Positions 46,501-56,241 of a stretch of 64,000 nucleotides of DNA are shown piece after piece. The stretch is from Patiria miniata (taxonomy: Eukaryota > Echinodermata > Asteroidea > Valvatida > Asterinidae). The notes below the pieces were generated by a model. It had not been told where the DNA came from. It was given only the letters and a program-made list of their open reading frames with translations, and did not search any database. Position numbers and translations under genes: made by a program. The DNA lies in assembly GCF_015706575.1 (NCBI RefSeq), contig NW_024037070.1:4087874-4151873 (forward strand), given 5' to 3'. The first letter of the stretch is position 1, and each line of letters opens with the position of its first letter.

Positions 46501-47607
46501 CTATCCAAAAAAGTAAATGACGTAATTATTGTTGAAAAACATGCTTGGTTGAAATGTAGTAAGGGAACTAAACTCCCTGTGAAATTTTTCTTTCTGGCAT
46601 GCTGTCATTTTGAAGAAATCAACGAAAGAAAGCCTTTCAAACGATGCGTCTTTAGACGCATCGTTGGAAATTTCCGCTAGTAGTTCGTTTTTTTTATTCG
46701 GCGAAGCGCGCAAAGCGTTAACAAAGATGCACACGCGCGCGCGGGTTGCTATATTTCGTCGGATCCAGTGTGCGTAGCTGCAATCGGCTCAATCGGCTGA
46801 ATTCAGGCCCATTTCAAAACATAATTCATCAACTTCTGATTTGAAATCGAGATCCTAGAATGTTGTTTTCTCGAAATATACAGCTGAAGCTGAGCTAAAG
46901 CTTCTCAGGTAAGTTGTTCAGCACATTTTTTTTAAAAGATTTTGAGCACTTTTGTTGCTTCAAACAAACAAAATGCACAAATTACAAATGATGGACTGAC
47001 AGGACTGTATCTTTAAGCGCAAGCAGGCGCGGTTCTAGAGCCAATATTTTTGGGGGACTAGCAGGGTGGATCCAGAATTTTTGTTCAGGGAGGCATGCTG
47101 AAATGTAGACCGGTTCTTTTCTCCAGACACTTAGGCCTCCGAAAATCAATAGGTGGGGGTATTGTAGTTATTTTCTGCTTGATCGGGTAGCGCCTTCTGG
47201 TTTTCTAATGAAAGACCACAGAGATTCGTAGCATTAATACCGCTTGAATTCCTCAAACTTTCAAACGGTTTTGGACCTTTAAACATGCATCGATTTTGTG
47301 AACAGGCTGTCTGCGTTCAGACATTGTTATAGACATAACCTCAATCGCTAGACCAAATGAACTACAACATAATAGGCCTTTATCATGCTGCCAACATTTT
47401 TAGTCATGTTCCCTGTATCCAATAACAGTACTGACGGATAATGTTTTTTGTGCAAAAAGGAACCAGAGTATTTTTTTCTTCCAGCCTCGCTTTGGTTACG
47501 TTGATTTGAAAGGGGGAAAACACTGTGGCCGCAACATGATAATGGTCTATTAGTCAAAAACAGACGGAATGTACCATGAACCTTGCTCGGAGGGTTTTTT
47601 TTATTTT
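46501..47607. other. Intergenic, degraded repeat pieces
   Basis: 46501-46990 shows family B-like words (ATGCTGTCATTTTGAAG) and a small palindrome (AACGATGCGTCTTTAGACGC). 47028 carries a hAT-like left end. No gene recognised. Confidence 0.35.
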
Positions 47608-47673
47608 AGGCCCCCCAAAAAAATATTCGGTCTCTGGTCAGACCAAAGTTCCGGAATTGACGCGGCCACGCGG

Positions 47674-47704
<31 letters not shown>

Positions 47705-47988
47705 CCCTTCAAACTTGGATTGTACAGACAAGGTGGGTACTATTTTGCTTTTTTTGTGTCCTCATGTAGATTAGTGTCCTCCATAATTTGCCTTGGTGCT
47801 TTCGATCATTTGCCTTGGTGCAATTTCCCATTCCTTGGTGCTCTTTGGTAAAAAAAAATGAGGAGGTGCGGAAATAGAGGGCGCTGTTGGAGCTACCGCG
47901 GAACATTTTGGGAAAAAAAAAGATCGACGCGCATGATTAAAATCGACGCGCGCGCTGACCAGAGACCGACTTATTTTTTTTTTGGCCT
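47608..47988. mobile_element. GTCTCTGGTCAG-family MITE, copy 2 (inverted)
   Basis: Both ends preserved (AGGCCCCCCAAAA..TCGGTCTCTGGTCAG and CTGACCAGAGACCGACTTA..GGCCT), with a 27-bp T run inside. Confidence 0.78.
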
Positions 47989-48327
47989 TTTATAGTTTAA
48001 AACGTGATAGGTATATCCTATTCAGCCGTTAAAAAAAAACCACTAACGGCTCCTTTAAGTTTTGACCAATCAGCGGGCGCTTTCTACGTCGGGTCTTCGG
48101 TCATTCACCTTTGTCACGTCTAGACATGGATTAAGAAAACACGGTGCCACGCACTCTGTGTCATGTTGCGCGCGTATGCGCGTGGATGTTGTATTACAAA
48201 ACACTGGATTCGAATTGACCACTCACAGTTTTCGTCCTGATTTGGGAAAGAAATGTCGTCACGATTTAGTAAAGTCGACTCCTATTGGCTGAGGCGCGAG
48301 TCGCATAAATCTGCGTGCTTTGACATA

Positions 48328-48744
48328 CAGGGTGATTAAAAAAAACACCCAAATGTCGGGACCATTTTTTTAGTGAAGTTCTGCATGTAGCACTTTCAAA
48401 ATCTAGGATATAAAAGCCCAATTTATAAGTTTTCTTTTAGTACAAGAATCATTCAAATCACTTATGTACTTTCCAAGTTACGGAATTTTAAACACAACCA
48501 CCGTTTTAAGGATCACAATTCAGCAAAACGAAAACAAATCATAGGGATGTGTGGGAATTGTTTTCGTTTTGGTGGTTGTGTTTAAAACTCCATAACTTGA
48601 AAAGTACATGAGTGATTTGAATGATTCTTAAACTAAAAGAAAGCTTATGAATTGGGCTTTTATATGTTTTGAAATATACATGCAGAACTTCACTAAAACA
48701 ATGGTCCCGACATTTGGGTTTCGGGGTTTTTTTTGCTCACCCTG
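48328..48744. mobile_element. Mariner-like MITE with TA duplication
   Basis: Ends CAGGGTGATTAAAAAAAACA and TTTTTTTTGCTCACCCTG. TA flanks both sides (48326-48327 and 48745-48746). Inner arms AAATGTCGGGACCATT and AATGGTCCCGACATTT extend the inverted repeat. 417 bp, non-coding. Confidence 0.75.
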
Positions 48745-48894
48745 TACAGGAGACTTGGCTCCGTGGATAACGGGTGATACTCAGACTTTCGATACTATAC
48801 TGCTATCATCGAACAAAATAATAATGAAGTTTGAAAAAAGAAATGAACAATTAAGAAGGACAAAATTCAACATTTTCTCTTGCGTGAACTTAAA

Positions 48895-48900
48895 TTTATT
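48895..48900 (-). terminator. Candidate poly(A) signal, Ser/Tyr-repeat secreted gene
   Basis: AATAAA on the minus strand inside a block conserved with 41195-41310. It lies about 1 kb past the stop at 49921, the extra distance being partly due to the family B repeat at 49188-49555. Confidence 0.4.
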
Positions 48901-49187
48901 GAAAACTCGTTGAATAATTCACAAGAATTTCTATAAAGAATCTAAAACAATTAGCGAGCGAGACTATAAACAACTATTAAGTTGCCATTTGAAGTGAACA
49001 AATAATCGCACGACCGACGATTTTTCAGTTTCTAGAAGACAACTATTGTACCGGTACTTTGTAGATTTGCTTACGACGACAATGATGCCGGAAAAATCGC
49101 TCCGTAAAATCTGTCTTCCGTGGGTTACTGCCTTGGCCGAAATTAGGGTAGCCATGCATTGTACTTTTCCCTCTAAACAATAGAGAC

Positions 49188-49555
49188 AATGGACGCTATT
49201 TGCAAATAATCAATTCAAAAAATAAAACTGTCGAAATCATCATGAAATATCCTACTTGATTGTAAGTGTCTAATAGGATCGCGCATCCTGTGAAATAGTT
49301 GCGCCTCGTATATTCTCGTTTTCGAGAAAAAACAACGGAATTAACCATCATTTCCTTGCGATGGTTCGGACCGAATCATCGCACGCACTCGACTCGCAAC
49401 GGAAACCCATGTTTTGCGTCCAGAAAAATGAAGATGCATTTTCCCAGTTTCTCAAAAAGCATATCCAGGCCTATTTCTGAAATTTCAAGAGGTTAATTCT
49501 ATTTTAAGAACCTGCTTCAGTAGTGTTGTTTTTGCAAATGTTGTCCGTTACCTGT
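49188..49555. mobile_element. Family B repeat, fullest copy
   Basis: GACAATGGACGCTATTTGCAAA at the left and its approximate inverse TTTGCAAATGTTGTCCGTTACC at the right, about 368 bp. The interior shares TTTTCGAGAA, ATCATTTCCTTGCGATGGTT and GTTTTGCGTCCAG with partial copies near 36800, 43500 and 53760. It resembles a distant relative of family A. Confidence 0.55.
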
Positions 49556-49920
49556 AAACAGGTCACCTTAAAATAGCAATAGACCTGAGACGCCGTGACG
49601 TCACTCAATGTGTACTTTCGGTCGTCCCTCATAGCAACTTGCTCTAATATGATCATCTTCTTGGGGCTACCAGAGCCTACATGCAAGGAGTCTATTCTCT
49701 ATTCAGATACAAGTAATTACTACCTGAGCCGCTGTCTTACATTGATTTCTATGCAGGACGAAGATGTAAATGTTTTTACCAATATTACGTCGTAATTAAT
49801 CTCAAATTAAATTGTCAATAATTCAATTTAAAAGAAACTGTGTATGAGATTGATTTCCACTGTTAACTTTTTGAATTATGGTTAGCTTGAGGAGTCGGAG
49901 TAAGATGATACGGCCCTCTC

Positions 49921-51398
49921 TTACACATAGTCGGAGTAGGAACCAGAGCTTGAGGAACCAGACCCACTTGAACCAGACGAGTAGCTGGAGTAAGATTCTC
50001 CTCTCTTCTCTTCTTCATAGTCGGAGTATGAGCCAGAGCTAGAGGAACCAGACCCACTTGAACCAGATGAGTAGCTGGAGTAAGATTCTTCGCTCTTCTC
50101 TTCTTCATAGTCGGAGTAAGAACCAGAGCTATATGAACCAGATCCACTTGAACCAGATGATAGGTAGTAGCTGGAGTAAGATTCTTCGCTCTTTTCTTCT
50201 TCATAGTCGGAGTAGGAACTATAGCCCGAGGAACCAGACCCACTTGAACCAGATGATGGGTGGTAGCTGGAGTAAGATTCTTCGCTCTTCTCTTCCTCAT
50301 AGTCGGAGTAGGAACTATAGCCCGAGGAAGATTCTTCGCTCTTCTCTTCTTCATAGTCAGAGTAGGAACCAGAGCTAGAGGAACCAGACCCACTTGAACC
50401 AGATGATGGGTAGTAGCTGGAGTAAGATTCTTCGCTCTTCTCTTCTTCATAGTCGGAGTAGGAACTATAGCCCGAGTAAGATTCTTCGCTCTTCTCTTCT
50501 TCATAGTCGGAGTAGGAACTATAGCCCGAGGAAGATTCTTCGCTCTTCTCTTCTTCATAGTCGGAGTAGGAACCAGAGCTAGAGGAACCAGACCCACTTG
50601 AACCAGATGATGGGTAGTAGCTGGAGTAAGATTCTTCGCTCTTCTCTTCTTCATAATCGGAGTATGAACTATAGCCCGAGTAAGATTCTTCGCTCTTCTC
50701 TTCTTCATAGTCGGAGTAGGAACTATAGCCCGAGGAAGATTCTTCGCTCTTCTCTTCTTCATAGTCGGAGTAGGAACTATAGCCCGAGGAAGATTCTTCG
50801 CCCTTCTCTTCTTCATAGTCGGAGTAGGAACCAGAGCTAGAGGAACCAGACCCACTTAAACCAGATGATGGGTAGTAGCTGGAGTAAGATTCTTCGCTCT
50901 TCTCTTCTTCATAGTCGGAGTAGGAACTATAGCCCGAGGAACCAGACCCACTTGAACCAGATGATGGGTAGTAGCTGGAGTAAGATTCTTCGCTCTTCTC
51001 TTCTTCATAGTCGGAGTAGGAACTATAGCCCGAGGAACCAGACCCACTTGAACCAGATGATGGGTAGTAGCTGGAGTAAGATTCTTCGCTCTTCTCTTCT
51101 TCATAGTCGGAGTAGGAACTATAGCCCGAGGAACCAGACCCACTTGAACCAGATGATGGGTAGTAGCTGGAGTAAGATCCTTCGCTCTTCTCTTCTACAT
51201 AGTAGGAGTAGGAACTATAGCCCGAGGAACCAGACCCACTTGAACCAGATGAGTAGCTGGAGTAAGATTCTTCGAAGTTCTTCTCTTCTACATAGTAGGA
51301 GTAGGAACTATAGCCCGAGGAACTTGAACCAGATGATGGGTAGTAGCTGGAGTAAGAAGCGCTGCGTACAATTTGGATTGCGGCAGCAGAACATGTTT
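49921..51398 (-). CDS. Secreted Ser/Tyr/Glu/Gly-repeat protein, exon 2
   Basis: Joined to the leader exon 54384-54333 (split codon gives Gln), this yields a 509-residue protein. After IIQTCSAAAIQIVRSASY the mature part is almost wholly repeats. A 32-residue unit has core YSSYSDYEEEKSEE followed by SYSSYYPSSGSSGSGSSG; shorter 16-18-residue units lack the Pro/Gly part. DYEEEK occurs 15 times, with two early variants YYVEEK. There are no cysteines after the leader region. DYEEE fits tyrosine sulfation, S-E-E fits secretory Fam20C-type Ser phosphorylation, and SGSG near acidic runs fits glycosaminoglycan attachment; these are inferences. A secreted, highly anionic matrix, adhesive or mucus protein is plausible. 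The acceptor is TTCACACACAG before 51398; the apparent upstream start MNCPLILLLC is translated polypyrimidine tract. The stop is at 49921-49923. I know no named family. Confidence 0.78.
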
Positions 51399-51673
51399 CT
51401 GTGTGTGAAACAAAAGATTGTATAAATAAACAAAGTAAGAGAATTAAAGGGCAATTCAAGGCACGCCAGTAAAGCTGGTACCAGTGTGTACAAAATTAGT
51501 ATTCAGAATGGCAACAAGTTCGTAGATTACTGTACATGATAACGTGATAGAATTAAAAAACTCTTTGTTCGCCGTTGGCATGTAGAGTTACTTTATTGTC
51601 TCCACTCGCATTACGCAAGTACATGAAACCAAGGGCGCCAAGACGAGTGCACATGTTGTGTATGATATCCCCA

Positions 51674-51886
51674 TCTAGTGTGACGTAACTTCAGTTAAAA
51701 CCACGCCCACTGCACATTAAGTAGCATTGGAACATTGATATCCACTCTAGTCTATACAATAGAGATCAATGCAGCATTGGCAGCATTGGAACCGGAAATT
51801 GACGAAGCTTGAGTTTTATCCAATGGGCGCTAGTAATCAGTGGTGCGCGCGCGTGTATATGATGAAATCACTAACGAGCCGGTTAA
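51674..51886. mobile_element. Short MITE with GTTCGTTAGT-type ends, inverted copy
   Basis: Contains the inverse of 31692-31840 (TAGTGTGACGT at the left, CCAATGGGCGCTAGTAATCA inside, ACTAACGAGCCGGTT at the right) with about 65 bp of extra sequence between. Confidence 0.55.
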
Positions 51887-52029
51887 GGCAAATCTCGTAA
51901 ACTGCAAGCAGATCAGTGCAATAAGTTGCAAGTATCAGTCGCCCAGTGGGATAGGTAACCAGTCTAATTAACAAGTGGCAGTCATTCGGCGAGATAAATT
52001 AACCAGCTATGCCTGCATCTATCAAATGT

Positions 52030-52742
52030 CCCCCCCCCCCCAAACCCGCGCTGCCCCAGGTCCGATGTCGGGATTTGGTCACTTTTTCATGTCCCAGGGT
52101 GGGGATTTTGGTCACTCCATGTACATTGTTACCATTGGCGTACTACACTCAACCAAAAAAGAAAGTCCCCCTTCCAATACTTTTTTGTCAAACTCAAAAA
52201 CTACTGAGCACCGCTCGCTCGACTGAAATAACGACTGATCAGTACAGAAATTCCTTAGCAATCCAGCCATACTCTTTAATTTGGCCCAAAACAGTGATAA
52301 TGTGTACGAATTATGCAATATATGACAAATGATATCGAAAACAGTTGCACTTTTGTATACGTGCGAGTTGTGGTTCACACTCACCTTGCACGTATACAAA
52401 AGTACCATTTGTCATAAATTGCATGATTTTGTGCACATTATCACAGTTTTAGGGGCCAAACAAAGAGTATGGCTGGATTGCTAAGGAATTTCTGTACTGA
52501 TCAGTCGTAATTTGAGCAAGATGTGCCTAATAGTGTTTGAGTTAGACAAAAAGTATTAAAGGGGGACTTTTTTTTTGGTTGACTGAGTGTACGTGGAAAG
52601 GCAATCACTAGTGCGCCCCATGTAGGTATGTCGGGGCATGATCGGGGTCGATTGTCACTCAAATTTTGCCCGAGGGCTGGGGATTTTGCCACTTCGAAGG
52701 TGACAATCCCCACGTCTTGGGTGGGGCAGCCCGGGGTGGGGG
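52030..52742. repeat. Long inverted repeat, about 0.7 kb
   Basis: Two arms of over 300 bp meet around 52374. Inner arms pair strongly (GCACTTTTGTATACGTGC..., GATCAGTACAGAAATTCCTT and AGCAATCCAGCCATACTCTTT with complements at 52460-52510). The outer arms (CCCAGGGTGGGGATTTTG; GCTGGGGATTTTGCC) are more diverged. Non-coding. Confidence 0.75.
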
Positions 52743-54332
52743 AAACAATTGATAATTTGATAGGCGCATAACACACAGGTAAAAGTCAGTCGGCAGGTAC
52801 TAAACAGAAACTTCAGTCCATCACAGCGAGTGGTGGAAACTCATTTTGGGAATGAGGCCAAACTAGTGTAAGACCGAAATTTGGACTATCCATGATACCA
52901 CTCTCACAACAGGTGTTCCATATTACACCCCAAGGTCTTCACGTCACTCTTTTCCAAGCAATACACCCACAGCATACCAAGACTGTGATTTTACCCTTGT
53001 ACAAGTGGAAATGACCTCATAAGGGTACTCCCCCAGACTGACCATTACGTCAGTCCATGGTCAGTCTACCTTTACTCAGAAATGATGTCATGTAAGTTAT
53101 GTTTTCCTTATATGATATCATCTCCTATTTTCACCCAAAGTTACCTCTCTAAAATTGTATAAAATGTCCACAATTTCCCACTTTCATTGAGATTTGAGTT
53201 CTCCTTCTCCCTGGGAAACCAGAGGCATAGCCATAGGCTGATCCAGCCCTATTCTCTGGCCAGTCTTCATCTACGATATTCTGTCTTCTGTCTCCTACTT
53301 CTGTAATTTTACAAGACCAGGTTTTAATTGAGTTCTTGAGAATAAAATAGTTTTCCATATAGCTGAGCTCATAGTCATTACCATCCTGCTCTTGGCCACA
53401 GCTACTGTACCGTATCCTAACATATAGAGTATAGTCAAACATCCCAAAGACTATATCACCAAATTCTATATGTTACACTAGGAACGCAAACAGAGTTTGG
53501 TAGTTGTGCATCGTTTCAAACTGTCTTCAAAATCGCTACGGAAAGTACTCGCCATGTAAGGTACTACTCGAGCTCGGCGCACTCTTGAAAAAAAAATTGC
53601 CTTGTATTGGAACTCGTACTCATGGCAACACTACTCATGCACTGCAAAAACTGCTGCAGTGTTAAATTTACACCATTGGTATCTATATAGGACCATCTGG
53701 TGTTAAATTTTACTGGTGTTGTGTGGAAATACATGACTACAACAATGTCGTTTTTGCGTTGAACAAGATTCACATTAGACACTATTTGCAAACATTCAAA
53801 AAGGAAACTGCCAAAACAAAGGTTGCAAACATCTTATTTGTCTGTAAGTAATAATTGAATCAAGCATCCTGCAAATTAGTGCAATTATGCAATGCATGCT
53901 TTCATTTTCTAAAATGAGAAATGACTTCCTCGCGGCGTGAGAAAAAACACCTTTCCTCCCCCCCCCCCATTACTGCTCCAAACAGACCAAATTTAGTTGA
54001 GTTTGTAGTCGGTTACAGTAATATCTGTGAATGGGCATCATTTTCCCGAGTGATAAACTGGAGACCATGCAAGTTATGCAACAAATGGGTGGTGCAAGTC
54101 ATTAATGAATATTTTGGAAGGGATGACGTATTGGAAACATTGCGTTGCGCAGCAATTTCAGTAATGTTATTCATCTACAAGTATAGCTTATGAAATTGGC
54201 TTTCCAGTCATTATTATTGTTTTGGTGCTACATATTTTTTTTTAAATATGAAATAAAATTTGGGGTGTTAGGGTTCCGATTTTTTTAAAAACTAACCATG
54301 TAATAAGATTCATTAACGAAGGCAATACTCAC
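52743..54332 (-). other. Intron of the Ser/Tyr-repeat gene
   Basis: No coding exon recognised. 53640-53720 has two copies of GTGTTAAATTTAC-like words; 53760-53960 is a partial family B repeat. Confidence 0.4.
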
Positions 54333-54384
54333 GAATGATGAGGAGGCCGAACAGGAGGTTGCAAAGGAGACGAGCTGATGCCAT
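54333..54384 (-). CDS. Leader exon of the Ser/Tyr-repeat secreted gene
   Basis: Encodes MASARLLCNLLFGLLII and ends in a GTGAGTATT donor, phase 1, 52 nt. It is the paralogue of 45070-45019 (two residue differences) and joins the acceptor at 51398 across a 2.9-kb intron. The Kozak-side sequence CTCAAG before the ATG is identical in both copies. Confidence 0.77.
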
Positions 54385-54460
54385 CTTGAGAGTGGAGAGG
54401 TATTCTTTGGTGTCTCACAAAAAGCCAGGGATCGGTTCTGATCCTAGTCGGTCTCTCGCA

Positions 54461-54470
54461 CCTTTTTATA
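54461..54470 (-). promoter_or_regulatory. TATA box of the Ser/Tyr-repeat secreted gene
   Basis: Minus strand TATAAAAAGG, about 80 bp before the ATG. CATTGCGTGGTAGAAGTTCC and CACAGCGAATG upstream match the other copy's promoter. Confidence 0.68.
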
Positions 54471-54769
54471 ACATTCGCTGTGGGAACTTCTACCACGCAA
54501 TGTAAACCAATTCCACCCGGCCCAAATTTCCTTGACGAAACTGTGTGTTGTTTCAGCGGGGGAAATATTTACAGAAAGAGGAACCATCTGGCGACAATGT
54601 CTTATTGTTGGTCAATAATTGACCGGTTTGCATGCTTAAGCCTCACAGATGTTACTGTAAAAGTGGCGGTGTCAGCAAAATTCTATGTCTATAAAAAAAA
54701 AAAGATACAAGAGCAGATGAAACTTCTATCGACATTCAAGAAGATGTTAAAAGAAAATATACAAAACGT

Positions 54770-55490
54770 GCTCTTACCAAAATATTAAACTTTAAAGCTT
54801 TTAGTTAATTAAAACGACACCAATAAGGAGTTTTTGTTTTTATCCTGAATAAATAATAATAGTAATTAATTGGGTAAAGGGGTAAAGGGAGACATTCCCA
54901 TAGACTTGTGCACACATTTTTTCCCAACTTGTATGGCCCCTAACCCCAATTTTACCTTCTCCTACCCCACGAATTTCGGTATTTTTACTAATTGGACTAC
55001 GCGCAATCGATCTAGCCTATTTGCGACATTTTAGTTTCTAAGTAGGGGATGTGGAATTAGGGAGACATTGAAATGACTCCCTAATTCGACGTGTTTCCCA
55101 AAGGTATAACTTATGACGCTAAAGTGTCTCCCAAAGTGTATACTAATTGTTATTATAATTATGATAATTATAATAATAATAATAATATGTGAAGAAAATC
55201 CTGTTTCAAAATGGGGATGTTTAAGTATAATATTGCTAATTTGGTTAAGTTCAGTTGGGGCAAAAAAAAAGTGAAAAGAAGTTTGTACAAGATGAGCTAT
55301 ACGAGGCGTTTATCTGCGGGGGGGATATAAACGCGGGGGGGACTGTGTAATCAACAGTGTTCATTCGTTTGGTAATGAGGCCTGTGTAAATAAATTCAAG
55401 TTAATATTACTGTCTGAACGATAATTTAAGTGTTTGCACTCAAACACTAATTGTTTGATCTCTGTTGTAGGCCAACTCAGTGAGCAAACG
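54770..55490. repeat. Upstream flank of the duplicated locus
   Basis: Collinear similarity with 46110-46466: TTACCAAAATATT and AAGCTTTTA, then GATGTTTAA and TTGCTAATTTGGTTAAGT, then the hairpin remnant at 55345-55430. It shows that the duplication extended well beyond the genes. Confidence 0.6.
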
Positions 55491-55586
55491 TGACTGATGC
55501 AGCATGTGGTATTCTATTTTTTTTCCTACTTGATCAGATGAAGCCTCCCGGAAGTATAAAACCATTGAAATGTAACTTTTCGCAGC

Positions 55587-56241
55587 GCGTCCCAAACAAA
55601 AACCCTGAACATTATTATATGCGAGGCTCTAGCGTCGCTGCGGAAGCACGTACCGCCATTATTTGTGTATCATTTTATAGCTTGGAATCTTTACTTTACC
55701 CCTGGTAAGTATTGGTTTGATTTTCAAAAGGGTTTTGAAATTGTTCGTGTTCAAATCTGTATTTGGAAGACAAATACAAAATCAACCGATTTAAAGGAAA
55801 ATCAATCATGCGCATTATTTTCTAATGTGGAAATGGTTCATCATGTTCATGATGTGACAATCTCATTGCCGTTTACTTTCTGTGTTTCCTATTCTTTTCG
55901 ATCCACGTAGACTAATTCACAATATTGCTTTTCGTTTCGATTTCAATTTTGAAATTCACATGCAAGTATGTACCTTTTCAAAAATCGCGCTCAAAGTGTG
56001 ACTCGAGTTTGCATCTGATGTACTGCATCATCGATTTTCCTTGTAATCGGTTGAATTTGTTTTCGACATGCCTTTATTTGAACATGAATAATTGTAAACG
56101 GCTTTAAATATCAAACCAATACTCCCCATGGATAAAGTTCAGATTTCAAGCTTTAAAATTATAAAATAATGGCGGTACGTGTTTTCACACCGACGCTAGA
56201 GCCTCGCGAAAAGGTTGGGGGTATTTTGGGACGCGTTCTTC
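55587..56241. repeat. Inverted repeat with about 140-bp arms
   Basis: Left arm GCGCGTCCCAAA...CGAGGCTCTAGCGTCG...CGTACCGCCATTATTT is inverted in the right arm (AATAATGGCGGTACGTG...CGACGCTAGAGCCTCGCG...TTTTGGGACGCG). The spacer of about 380 bp is AT-rich and non-coding. Confidence 0.72.

Noticed and set aside
49863-51143. Minus-strand second-frame and plus-strand repeats over the Ser/Tyr gene (PTPTMKKRRAKNL and SWSKILRSSLLHSRSRN)
   Set aside because: Alternative frames of a 96-bp repeat stay open together; only the Ser/Tyr frame is linked to a leader exon.
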